Shown: positions 10,297-21,155 of the stretch, in pieces
Layout of the letters: every line of letters begins with the position of its first letter
Position numbering within the stretch: the stretch's first letter is position 1
NCBI GenBank assembly: GCA_033239525.1
Contig: BSYO01000033.1
Span: 3,153,501-3,217,500 of the forward strand
Length of the DNA stretch: 64,000 bases
Source: Nepenthes gracilis
Lineage: Eukaryota > Streptophyta > Magnoliopsida > Caryophyllales > Nepenthaceae
Direction: 5' to 3'
Program-made: the position numbers and the translations under genes
The notes under the pieces: model-generated
The model's input: the letters and a program-made list of their open reading frames with translations, nothing else
Databases searched by the model: none
Told to the model about the DNA's origin: nothing

Positions 10297-13200
10297 TTGG
10301 CAAACATTTTAAGTCACAATACCATTCCTAACCAAGAGGCTAATGAGGTTGAAAAAATTGCATTAATTAGAGTACAGTTCCAGCAACTCATGAATCTGAT
10401 TCAACCAAATGATCCAGCAGTGCCTCCTCAAACGACTAGAAAGAGTTCCCACCTTTCTAATCCCATCGGTGATCAATCGAAGGCGGCAAATATGGCTGGT
10501 AATAATCTCTGCTTTGTCTCTTCCTCTTGTAATAAAAGGAACATCTGCATCCTTGATATTGGGGCTACTGATCACATGATATGCGATCCATCTTTATACC
10601 TTGATAAGGAGATACCAATTTCCTACTTTGTCAAACTTCCTGAAGGAAGTAAGGCCCCTGCTTCCCACATTAGCACGGTCAAACTGATCGATAAAATTAC
10701 GTTGCGGAATATTTTATGTGTTCTCTCTTTTACTTTCAATTTGATATCTGTGAAGCAATTTGCTAATGATCTCGGTTACTATTTATTTTTCTTTGATAAC
10801 ATTTGCCTAATTCAGGACCATTCCTCTTCGACAACGATTGGGATAGGTGAAGAGAAAAATGGTTTATATTATTTGATGAATAAGAAAGTACATCCCAATT
10901 TTTATAGGGTCTTCTCTCCAAATTTTACAAGAAGCCTTCTGTCAATTTTGTTTCTTTGCCTGTTGATCTGTGGCATTCTCGATTAGGTCATATTTCATAT
11001 TCTAGGATGAATTAATAAATGATCCTCTTTTAAATGGAGCAATACATTCTATTAATGATAATCCCTATTCTATTTGCCACATGATCAAGCAACGTCGCCT
11101 TCCTTTTTCTCCTAGCACTCATAAGTCACATACCTTATCCGATGTGGTGCATTGTGACTTATGGGGACCATGTTCCGAGATATCTTATGATGGATATAAA
11201 TATTTCTTGACTATCATTGATGATTTCTCCAAAAGTATCTGGATTTATCTTCTGAAAAAAAATCGGATACAAAATTATGCTTGGAAGCCTTTTACAATCT
11301 GGTTGCAGCACAATTTAATGTTAAAATCAAAATCATTCCTAGTGACAATAGAACTGAATTTTGTTTGGGAGACTTTTACAGTAAAAAAGGTGTTATCCAT
11401 TAACGAAATTGTGTGGAAACATCATAGCAAAACGATGTTGTTGAACGCAAACACCAACATTTATTAAATGTTACTAGAGCTATTAGATTTTAATCGGGAC
11501 TTCCTTTAAAATTCTGAAGTGATTGTATACTTACCGCTGCACACATTATCAACATAATTCCTACCCCATTTCTTGAAAATAAGACTCCATATGAAATTCT
11601 ATTTGGAGTCAAACCAAATTATGACAACCTCCGCATATTTGGTTGTTTTTGTTTTGCCTCCACCCTCTCTCATGGGCGAAAGAAATTTGATTTCAAATGT
11701 AGAACTTGTATATTTTTGGAATATTTTTCGGAATCAAATGATACAAATTGTTTGATTTGTATAACCATATCACATTTTATTCAAGGGATGTCATCTTTCA
11801 TGAGAATGTGTTCCTGTATAAAGGAAACTATGCCGAAACTATTCTCAATGAGTGATCTATTGCAATGCCTCCTGTAGTGACCAGTGTCGATCCTTCTGTT
11901 ACTCAACAATTATCTTCTTTTCATGGCTTAGACTTAAATCTGGACACTAATTCTATTCTTGATAAAGATCCACCAATCACTACAAATTGTAATGATAAAG
12001 AGGAATTCAATTCACCCCTTGTTCATGATCAACCGACCCATAATCAAGAACCTTTGAGTGACAATTTGCAACCTAGTGTACCTATTAACCCTCCTACAAA
12101 TATCCAATTTTCAGCCGGAGATAACACTCACGTTCGCAAAACTATCAGAACTAGGAAAGCTCCTCAATACTTTAAAGACTTTTATTGTCACCAAGCGTCT
12201 CAAGTTGTTCCCATCCAACCCACAGCACAAATTCCCCCAGGCAAACCTTACTCTCTCGAAAATTATATATCACATCAAAAACTGTCCCATGACTATAATT
12301 CTTTTGCATCTTTCATCTCATCTCAAACTGAACCGCAAATCTATGCACAGGCCATGTGTGATCCCAACTGGCGAAAAGCCATCGAAGATGAATTGAAAGC
12401 TTTAGAATCTAATAAAACGTGGATCATTACTGATTTACCTCAAGGAAAAAAAGCCATCGGATGTCGATATGTATTCAAGTTAAAATTTAATAATGATGGG
12501 AGTATTGAAAGATATAAATGTCGATTAGTGGCTAAAGGATATACTCAAGAGGTAGGAGTGGATTATCACGAAACCTTTTTCCCGTCAGCTAAACTTACCA
12601 TTGTCCGATACCTTTTAGCCGTAGCTGCCATAAAATGATGACATTTGTATCATTTTGATATCAACAACGCATTCTTAAATGGAACCTTAAACGAAGACAT
12701 TTATATGCAACAACCTTCCGGGTATACCAAAGGAAAAACCCCACCAAATATGCAAATTGCTAAAAAGCATATATGGACTTAAACAAGCCTTTAGACAATC
12801 GTATTCTAAACTTTTACTTCTCTCATTACAAATGGATTCGTGCAATCCAAGGCTGATTATAGCCTATTTACAAAACAAGATGACAAATCTTTCACTATCC
12901 TTCTTGTCTATGTTGACGACATTATTGTTGCAAGTAATTACTTGAAGGCCTTTACATCTATCAAAACCTTTCTTAATCAAGCCTTCAAGATTAAAAATCT
13001 TGGAATTCTATGATATTTTCTTGGCATAGAAATTGTCCGATCAACAAAAGGCATACATCTTTACCAACGAAAATACACCCTTGACATTTTAGCGGATTCT
13101 GACACCATTGGGGCAAAACCTCTTAAACTACCAATGGATCAAAATTTAAAATTGAGTAAACAAATTGGGGAGGTCTTACAAGACCCGAGCACATATCGAA

Positions 13201-13877
13201 AGCTTGTTGGTCGCCTTCTTTACCTTACCGTCACAAGGCCAGATATAGCTTATGCAGTACATATTTTGAGTCAATTTATGAATCGGCCTACTTCAAGCCA
13301 TATGAATGCTGCGTATTAAGTTTTACGCTATCTGAAACTAAACCCAGGACAAGGCATATTATTTCATTCCACCTTTAACATTCAACTAAGAGCTTTTTGT
13401 GATACAGATTGGGCTTCATGTCTAGACACATGAAGATTCATTACTGGCTATTGTGTTTTTATTGGCAATTCTCTCATCTCATAGAAATGCAAGAAACAGT
13501 CAGTGGTCTCTCGCTCTTCTACAGAGACAGAATATAGATCAATGGCTACCACCTGTTGTGAATTGTCTTGGCTACGTTATATTTTACATGACTTGCAGAT
13601 TTCACATTCCCATGCAGCATACCTATATTGTGATAATCAAGCGGTGATTCATATTGCGGCCAATCCTGCCTTCCATGAACGTACCAAACACATCGAGTTA
13701 GACTGTCATCTCATTCGCGACAAAATTCAAGAGGGGAGTATCCGCACACATTATGTCACCACCCATAATCAGCTGGCGGATATATTCACCAAGATTCTAC
13801 CTTCACATCGACTAAATGCGCACTTGTCCAAAATGAGCATTGTCAATATATATGTTCATCTTGCGGTGGCGTATTAA
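10297..13877 (+). pseudogene. Copia pol remnant: protease, integrase, RT, RNase H
   Basis: Domains appear in order. Protease is near 10550, where the active triad reads D-I-G-A-T instead of the usual D-S/T-G. Integrase is at about 11080-11750 (H-C-D-L-W-G-P-C and I-I-D-D-F-S-K-S-I-W). Reverse transcriptase is at about 12350-13000 (R-Y-K-C-R-L-V-A-K-G-Y-T-Q, with Y-V-D-D at 12909-12920 intact). RNase H is at about 13420-13877 (S-R-S-S-T-E-T-E-Y-R-S and Y-C-D-N-Q-A). The polyprotein is split into at least eight frames by nonsense codons and indels, for example stops at about 10984 and 12637. It is non-functional and older than the Tork copies to the right. Confidence 0.9.
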
Positions 13878-14191
13878 GAAATACATAATTTTCTTATTTT
13901 GTTAATATTGTATTTTAGGACTCCTTGTTATTTTAGTTAGTTGTATATTTTCTTTAGTTACATTTGTTTCCTTCTTCATTGTATTTTTCCTTTTGTTCTT
14001 TTTTCTTCCCGTATTCGGCATTGTATACTGATTATATATGTCTTGTGCGACTCAGTGAAATGTGTGTGAAAATGTGTAATAAAAGCACTGCAGTGTAATT
14101 AATTTCTTTGCAAACTCTTGCCCCTTTTTGAGAACAGCGTCGTTCCCTTCCTTTCTCTTCGTCTTCTCCAAACTTCTTCCGATTTCTTACA
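13872..14191 (+). repeat. 3' LTR of the Copia element at 8912
   Basis: 320 bp beginning TATTAAG and ending CTTACA, followed by the TSD GATTC. The preceding polypurine tract is degenerate (ttgcggtggcg). Confidence 0.95.
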
Positions 14192-14196
14192 GATTC

Positions 14197-14653
14197 TATA
14201 TGAGATCCTTTTTTTTTTTGAAAAAAAAAAAGAAAGGTTAAAATATGTATTTTTTATATTATGTCTTTTATAAATATAATTCAAATTTTTTTAAAATTTA
14301 ATGAACATAAATTTAATTTAAAAATAATAAAGTTAAATAGAATTAAATAAAACCATTGGATATTTTAACAAATAAAAAATAAGTTAAAAATAAGTTACAA
14401 ATTACTAATAATTGAACAATTTGTTTTTTATTAATCTATTGACCATCACGATTTATTTCTCTGTATAAAATAAGTAATTTTCTTTTACCATTTTTATTAA
14501 AAATAATAACATAATGCCAGTTGCCAATAGTACGGATTCTTCGACCACGCATTACTATTATTTATGCTAGTACAAAATATTGGTTGCTATTTTCACAGAG
14601 GGTTTCACGGATCTGTTTCACAGACCACAGAGATGTAAGCATCATGCTCCTCA
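14197..14653. other. Spacer 3' of the PSY-like gene
   Basis: AT-rich, with opposed poly-T and poly-A tracts near 14210-14230. No element was recognised. The part next to 14653 is presumably the 3' UTR of the minus-strand gene. Confidence 0.4.
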
Positions 14654-15295
14654 TCACACACGTGGCGGCCTCGGAGTGTGATACGGATTAGCTTCGGTTG
14701 GCGTGTAGTCATTTAGCTGAAAATCCATCCCTCCCTTGCGAGACTCATCATCTGCCGTTGCCTCGTTTGATATCTTCTATCAACACCCCAAACATTTGTT
14801 TAGAAAGATCTAAACTATCACTAAATTCAGGCCTTTTTTTTATTTTTTTTATAATTAAGATTTATTTTACACCATTAGATCAAATATATTAAAATAGTAT
14901 CTTAAATTTTCATAGTTTATAATTATGATTAGAGGGTTTAATATTTAGGAAGTATATAATAAATTAAAAATATTATAATTTTTAAAATTATATGTTATCT
15001 AATATCATCACCATAGTATTATCTTTAGGAGTAAAAATTATCCATTCGTACCTGCTTCATATTCTTTGAAGCTCCAAGCTTTTGCGATTTATGAAAAATA
15101 TATTCTGTCCCTACAATCAAATAACATATAATTAAATATATAAATAAATAAATATATAATAAAGTCAGTAGACTACATACAGATAAGTGAGATAGTATGG
15201 GAGGAAGGTTTACTTGGCATTGCAATGGTGTTTGATGCTAGGAGATGAAAGAAAGCTAAGAGGATGACCAGTAGATGAACTGCACTCCATGCCAT
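14654..15295 (-). CDS. PSY/RaxX-like tyrosine-sulfated peptide precursor, three exons
   Basis: On the minus strand, exons 15295-15214, 15110-15052 and 14776-14654 join through GT-AG introns of 103 and 275 bp with matching phases (1, then 0). They give 87 residues. Residues 1 to about 25 are a clear signal peptide: M-A-W-S-A-V, a hydrophobic L/V/I/F core, then S-N-T-I-A. A variable middle is followed by the C-terminal block DYTPTEANPYHTPRPPRV. The order D-Y, then A-N-P-x-H-x-P and P-P-R matches PSY hormones and bacterial RaxX, where the Tyr after Asp is sulfated and receptor kinases perceive the processed peptide outside the cell. The exons are too short for ordinary ORF calling. Function is inferred from the motif and precursor layout; another sulfopeptide class (RGF or CIF) fits less well. 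Confidence 0.75.
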
Positions 15296-15376
15296 TAGTT
15301 TTTCCCTCAATAATATCAAGGTGGTGTCAATATGTGTTGTTCTGCGTCACGAGTTAAATTCTCGTTCCAATGCTCG

Positions 15377-15383
15377 ATTTATA
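15377..15383 (-). promoter_or_regulatory. Putative TATA box of the PSY-like gene
   Basis: The minus strand reads 'tataaat' about 82 bp upstream of the ATG at 15295, consistent with a real promoter for this small gene. Confidence 0.55.
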
Positions 15384-15389
15384 AAAATG

Positions 15390-16160
15390 GCATTTGGATA
15401 TAAGCCAAAAGTGTTAGAAAGCAACCCCAACTTTTAAAAGATTACCGAATCTCTATATCTTTTCTGCAGTTACTTGTTATTCTTTGCCTTCTTAAAAATA
15501 AGCTTTCTTTATCTCTATAATCACTTGCGCCTTAATTTATGTCAATGAAAGGGATTTCTTAATCTCCTTTTCTAGTAACTTCTTAGCACATAGCATTATT
15601 AAAATATTTCTATAACCATTTTAATAGATATAGTTTTACATTTATTTAAGAGTTATGACTAAAATTTTAAAATAAATTATAAAAAATTATATTAAATAAT
15701 TTAAATAATTATTTAGTACCTATTATTTATTTTTATATATTTACTTTTAAATCTTAATAAATATAAAAAAATTACCAATTAAAAGGTCCACGACGACCCT
15801 GCATTATAATAGCTAGTGGAAGGCATCATGGGGATTAAATTAAGTCAAACCACTGTGTAGAAAAGAGATCCCACCATGAAAGTGGAGGACCGTGACATGT
15901 CATATCAGCATGCATTTTTGTTGAGGGTGGCATTGAGATTGATGCATTATAATTTAAAAGAAGCACTTTAATTTTATAGTTAAAATATCAAAATGGCAAA
16001 ACCAAACGTGAAGAAGTAGCCAACTCTAGTTTAATATAACTAGGAAAATCAAAATCTGCCCTCTAACTATTTAATGATGAGATAAATCTATTACTAAGTA
16101 GTATATAAATAGTATTTTTTTGGTATTTCAAAAATTTTAAAAATATCATTTAACCAAAAA
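15390..16160. other. Upstream region of the PSY-like gene, AT-rich
   Basis: No coding region or transposon was recognised. It probably contains the promoter of the minus-strand gene. Confidence 0.4.
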
Positions 16161-16164
16161 AAAT

Positions 16165-17268
16165 TGTTGCGTTTCGAATCTCGGGAACCACGTGCAACAC
16201 AAGTGTTTGTGAGTGTAAGATGTGAAAAAGGAGAGATGAAAATCGAATTTACGTGGAAAGTCTTCCCTTAAATGAGGAAAAAAAAACCACGAGGGTCTGG
16301 GCCTTTGAAAATACTTCACTATTAGGTGAAAGTCTTTACAAAATACAAGCTTTTTGGGTGGATTTATTCCTTGTCTCTTGTTTTGTACTTCTCTCCTTAG
16401 AAAATTCTCTCGTTAGGAAGCTTTGTTGCCCTTTTGTTCCTTCTCGTTAGGAAGAGAGCAAGAAGGAGCCAAGAGAGAAAGTCTGTTTCCTTTGTGTCTG
16501 GAATGAGTTGGAAAAAAAAGGACCCTTTGGAAAGGAATTTCGCTGGGTATTTATAGGAGGAATTGTGCCGTTGGGGAGAAGACACGTGGCAGCTGGCGGG
16601 TGACCGAGAGGCCGTCCACCGTCCCATTGGTCACATCCAATGCTGCTGGCGTGTGCAGGGCAACACGCTGCTGGCGCCGCTGGTAGTGCTTGAGCATGTC
16701 AGGCGTGTAGAGTTTAGGCGTCAATTTTGATTTGACTAGGCGTGCTCTGTGGAGACGGCATCTTGCAGTGGTTGCAGGTTTCTTGGAAATCGGCGAAGTT
16801 GCTTAGTTGGCGCTTTCGTCCGTGTATGAGATAGTTCTCGTCCTTACGCGGCATGCCTTGTTTCCTTGTGAGTTCGCGGACTCGTTGGAGAAGGCAGCTC
16901 TCGGATACCATCTGTCTGTTGGAGGATCTTTGATCCTTCGTGAAGGGTCATCGGGTCTCTTTTTGACTTCTCAGACTATTCTAAGGCCTGATGGAACTCC
17001 TGGGGTTCTCGGGTTTCTTCTTCTGGTCCTCGTACCTGGATGTCGTCTACTACTCGCGATGTCCTCGAGCTCCTTCTGGTTAAAGGGACCTCTCGGACCT
17101 TTGTCGTAGTTTTGGTTTTTGGGATACTAGCTTGTGTTTTTGGCCTCTTGGGCCGTCCAATCTTCTTGGGCCGTCCAATCCTATTGGTTCGTGGATATAT
17201 TTCTGGGCTTTTTACTTGGGCCTTTTCTTTGGACCTTATTTTATAAGCCCTTATATTGGGACCCAACA
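16165..17268 (-). mobile_element. Solo LTR (Copia-type ends)
   Basis: It starts TGTTGC and ends CCCAACA. The flanks are AAAAT and AATAT, a possible diverged 5-bp duplication. Read on the minus strand it starts TGTTGGGTCCC, like the Tork LTRs here, with a promoter-like 'gcttataaaataag' near 17240. The body is much more GC-rich than the flanks. The open frames inside (for example 16807-17109) have no recognisable domain and are ordinary LTR sequence. Confidence 0.65.
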
Positions 17269-17273
17269 AATAT

Positions 17274-18846
17274 ATTTGTGAACCTATAAAATTAATGAAA
17301 GTACTCATATAAGATTGTAATAAAAAAGCAATATTATAGTGTTGGACCGACAGGTGATATGAAAATTTTAATCCTCACCTATAAATAGAAAATTAAATGA
17401 ATTAAATATAATATGATCAAAAATAATAATAAATACACTATTAAATATTTAATATGAAAAATTTTTTAAATAAACAAGTAATAAAATATAACGATAATAC
17501 TATAACAATAATTAATATACTACACAACCTATTTTACTTAAAATGTTTAAATAAATTCATATAATGGAAGTAAAACTCATTTCTTCTCACTTTTGGTGTT
17601 TCTTGAATAGTCATCCATGTGTTTTCCTTGCATCTCTCTGCTTTTTAGTCCTTCACTTTAAACAAGACATTCTAACTACTTAGTAATTTACACTCTTAGG
17701 TTACATTATAAGCCCCAATCTGACAATCTAAGTTTGACGGCCGAAATTTATTTGTCATATATTAGTAAAATTTATGTAGACTTGATATAAATTTGGTTAT
17801 TTTTTAAAAAAATTAAAATAAAAATGAACATAAAACTTATATAAAAGTAACTTAATCTTACAGTGCAGAGTGGTCACTTAATCCAAGAAATGTACATGAC
17901 ATGAGCCACATGCGGAGGTCACGCCTTTTAGTTCTGGCCGACCAGAAGGATAAATGGTTATTATAGTGATGGGATGTCATTTCCTTGTCTATTTCACTCA
18001 CCACGCATCAGTGACTTCAACCCAGACAAGTCAAGGCATAATAGCTATAAGGCTGATTATTGTATGGTTCTATAATTTTTGACTTTTTGCACGTCTTATT
18101 GCTGAGAAATGAAATGCTAATATCATAAAGTTTTCTAAAAGCATTTTCCACTTATTTTTGAGGTTGGAGAAATGATCGACGAGGAAGAGCACCCAATCTA
18201 ATGTTATCTCACTCTAAGAATGCTCTCAAGATCGGTGTTTCTTGTTGGGTGCATCATGGTATGAATAATTAGTACATAAATTAATAAAAAATCATCTTAT
18301 TTAATCAAAATTATTTATACCGGAAGGCAGTTAAGACTTCAAATGCAAAGGTATAATGAAACTTACTTGCAAGACCCACTCGTTAAGTTGAAACAAAATC
18401 TAATATAACTACTCTGTCAAAATCAAATAAAAAAATCGTCACTCAATATATACAAATTACTTTAGAAATAACGAGCTAATCTTTCTAAGACTTATCATTG
18501 TCAGAAAAGTTTAGCACATCGGTACTGGCTCTTTGCGAGCTCAAGATTATAGTATTGGACCGCTCTTCCATTAAAGTGATACGTGAGCTAGAGTTTAAAA
18601 AGTCATGAGACAACTTGGTCCTTATTTAATGTGAGTGTTAGAGTATTGAAAGTATATTTTTCTAATATGAGAGGACCGTAAATGATGCATATCTAGTATA
18701 TTAGATATTGTGCCCATAGAAAAATACTGGATGGTCAAATTTAAAATAGAAAATTTATGAAAATATTTAAGCAATAAGCCCACCCTAAAATAAATGCTCA
18801 ATTAAAATCTTAATAAATTATGAAAGCACAATATCAGTAAATAAAA
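17274..18846. other. Spacer with no recognised gene
   Basis: AT-rich, with two short segments reading 'tattggaccg' or 'gttggaccg' (17341 and about 18552) that may be decayed repeat DNA. No protein similarity was recognised. Confidence 0.4.
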
Positions 18847-18869
18847 TCATACTATAATAATATTAATCT

Positions 18870-19115
18870 TTAGTGACAGAATAATTTGTCACTAATAATT
18901 ATAAATTTATCACTAAAATTTTTAAGTACGAAATAATATTTCGTCACTAAATCGTTACTAAATCTTTAATGACGGATTTTTGTTTTGTCACTAAATGGTT
19001 TTTTTAGTGATAAAAAATAAATTATCACTAAATAATATTTTTTTAGTGATAAAATAATTTTGTCTGTAAAATATATTTTTAATTTGTCACTAAATATTAT
19101 ATTTAATGAGAAATA
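18870..19115. repeat. CACTA subterminal repeats
   Basis: About nine copies of a motif like TTTAGTGACA or its complement TGTCACTAAA, in both orientations, within 240 bp. In CACTA elements such arrays bind the TnpA-type transposase. A matching cluster sits near the other end at 24715-24830. Confidence 0.65.
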
Positions 19116-19310
19116 ATTATTACAAAAAGCATATAATCTTACATTTAAATTATATATTTTAATGGATAAAATTTTAATACAAATATCAAATTTATATTAG
19201 TTAAAAACACAAATAAATTTCATATAAAAACACAAATGAATTTCATATAAAAAACACAAATTGTCTTATAACAATTTTTTTTGAAAAAAGAGCAAAGTGT
19301 AAAAGTAGTA

Positions 19311-20900
19311 CGTGGACACCCTAATATCTTGTAAGGTACCGATTTCAAGGATATGGTTGAAATGAATGGTAAGGTTATGGATTTTAAAATATAGTAATTG
19401 GGATATAATTAAATTAAAATAAGTGAATCGAGGTCAAAAGATATAGGTGCAATCGAATTAAAAAGTCCAAAGATTCAGAATTCGCAAAATAGAAAATCAA
19501 AGTTGTAAACCGTGAAATATTAATCCGTGAATAAGATTTAAAGTTTTAAATTATGATAATCTTAACTTATTAAGTTAATATAATTAAAATTAGAATCCAA
19601 TGACGTGAAATATTGGATTAGAAGGGTTGAAAAGGATCATAGGCGGTGAAAACGGGAAGCTAGCTTGCTGCAGGCTTGACGCGGGCCTAATCCACAACCG
19701 AAGTGCCACCCGGGCGCAAAAAATAGAATTCTCGCGTCCAAGGAGCGCTTGAGACGCGGCCTGGGCGGGAAAAATAGAACATGCTTGCTCGAGGAGTGCC
19801 CGATGGGCGCTCGAGTGTGTTCCTGTGGGTCTTTTGGAGCTCCACGAGTGCTTGAGCATTGATTGAGCGTCGATACGCATATAAAAACCTGTCCAGGTTT
19901 GTAACGGTCATTTTAACGCGGAAAAAGAGAGAGGAGAATGAGCGAACGTGTGGAGAAGAGAGAGAATGAGGAAATGGAGGCTCTCGGGTTCGATTCCAGC
20001 TTCGAGCTTAATGCGACTCAAGATTCAGGATCTAATGAAGTTTAATTAATGCTAAGATTGTGAATAAACGATACATTAACTATAGAAATCTTGAATTCAC
20101 ACATTACAATTTGATTGATACGAATGTTCAAAGAAAGTTGAATTTGTCCTTTTTCCACTCGAATCATTTTTTTTATTCTCCCTTCTTGATAAAAGAGAAT
20201 TCAGTAAAGAGTCCTCTCTTACTTTTTATTGGGATCTCTTTATATTCCTCTCTTTTCCTGGCACTCCTGATCAGATCATTCAGATGAAAAACTGGTTCTC
20301 ATTAGTTGCGGCCGGTTTGATCCGTTGCTGCCAGTTTAATTCGTTGCGGCCGGTTGCGATCGGTTGCCAAGAACAACTCTTTCTACGCGTCAAGAAAATC
20401 GTGGTGGCTTTCTTGATCCCAGATAACTCCATGACCCAATGTGCCTTCTTTAGTGGGCCGTTCTTTTATATTAAAGTCAACCCTTAGGTCGTTGTACCCA
20501 TCAGAGCTAATTGGAGAAATTGTAGATCAAGTTGAGACAACTGCACCTATACTCTTTTTCTTTCGTTCTTTTTAATTTTTGTTCTATTTATTTCGGATAT
20601 TATTATTCCAATACCCGACCCATATATATATATATTTGTGATATCCACGATTTGAGCATAGGTATTTATCAATTTCATTGCCTGATTCAACAATTTCAAA
20701 TGAAATCACACACCTGAAATCCTAACCCTGGCTCGAGCCCAATTAGCCCGTGAGTTTTGGGACTTTCGTATAAATTGAGATTAAATTGTCATTATCTATA
20801 TCCTATGTAAATTAATTTATTGATTAGATACCCGATTTAATAGATTTCTGTTAATTTTCATTCACGAAACCCTAGATCTACGCCCGGACCTGATTTAAGC
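19311..20900 (+). mobile_element. LTR-retrotransposon-derived fragment
   Basis: Starting at 'tggacaccctaatatc', this has LTR-like composition, with a GC-rich stretch (about 19640-19870) bearing gcgctcgag/gagcgcttgag motifs like the solo LTR at 6840. A TATA box 'catataaaaacc' lies near 19880, followed by a U5-like part. No gag-pol coding or second LTR is attached. It lies inside the proposed CACTA element, presumably a nested insertion. The limits are approximate. Confidence 0.4.
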
Positions 20901-20993
20901 ATGTATTTCAAGAAATGCATTAATCTAAAAGAAAAGGCTGATGCACTACAAGAGATGCTCAATATTTGCACAAAAAAGAACCAGCAGTAGCTT

Positions 20994-21155
20994 TCATGTC
21001 CTGGCTGATCTCTGCTTAGGCTCCTGAGAACTCGAATGCGACTTCTTCATTCCGATACTTTGATTAACGCTATGATTCTCGCTGCTCATACTTATAATGT
21101 TAGTCCCAGATGGAAGCCAAGACTGCCAAGATCCCGACGCTTTGCCCAAAACAAT
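20994..21155 (-). other. Coding-like fragment inside the CACTA element
   Basis: The minus strand is open for about 51 codons (from about 21149 to a stop at 20994), with composition unlike the AT-rich surroundings and rich in Ser, Lys and Gln (S-W-Q-S-W-L-P-S-G, S-S-S-Q-E-P-K-Q-R-S). I do not recognise the family. It could be a captured host exon, a piece of a transposon protein, or chance. Confidence 0.25.

Larger units (their letters stand above)
8912..14191 (+). mobile_element. Complete but inactive Ty1/Copia element, TSD GATTC
   Basis: Two similar LTRs (8912-9248 and 13872-14191) bracket gag, protease, integrase, RT and RNase H remnants in Copia order. GATTC occurs directly outside both ends (8907-8911 and 14192-14196). 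A tRNA-Met-type primer site 'tggtatcatagaaa' follows the 5' LTR at 9249. Both LTRs begin TATTA instead of TG and end TTACA. The short LTRs, gag type and RT signature (A-I-G-C-R-Y-V-F-K) suggest the Ale/Retrofit lineage. Many nonsense codons and frameshifts show it cannot encode its own proteins. It lies between the RNase gene and the PSY-like gene, whose stop is only 462 bp from its end. Confidence 0.95.

Noticed and set aside
16895..16915. 'ctcggataccatctgt' as a primer-binding site inside the LTR at 16165
   Set aside because: The match to the Met-tRNA site is weak and there is no LTR boundary beside it.
19985..20010. tRNA-like T-loop 'gggttcgattcc'
   Set aside because: No acceptor stem, D-arm or anticodon arm could be placed around it. 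It lies in LTR-like sequence.
20944..20960. CACTACAAGAGATG as a CACTA left end
   Set aside because: No subterminal TTTAGTGACA repeats follow and no TCA duplication precedes. The end at 18850 has both.
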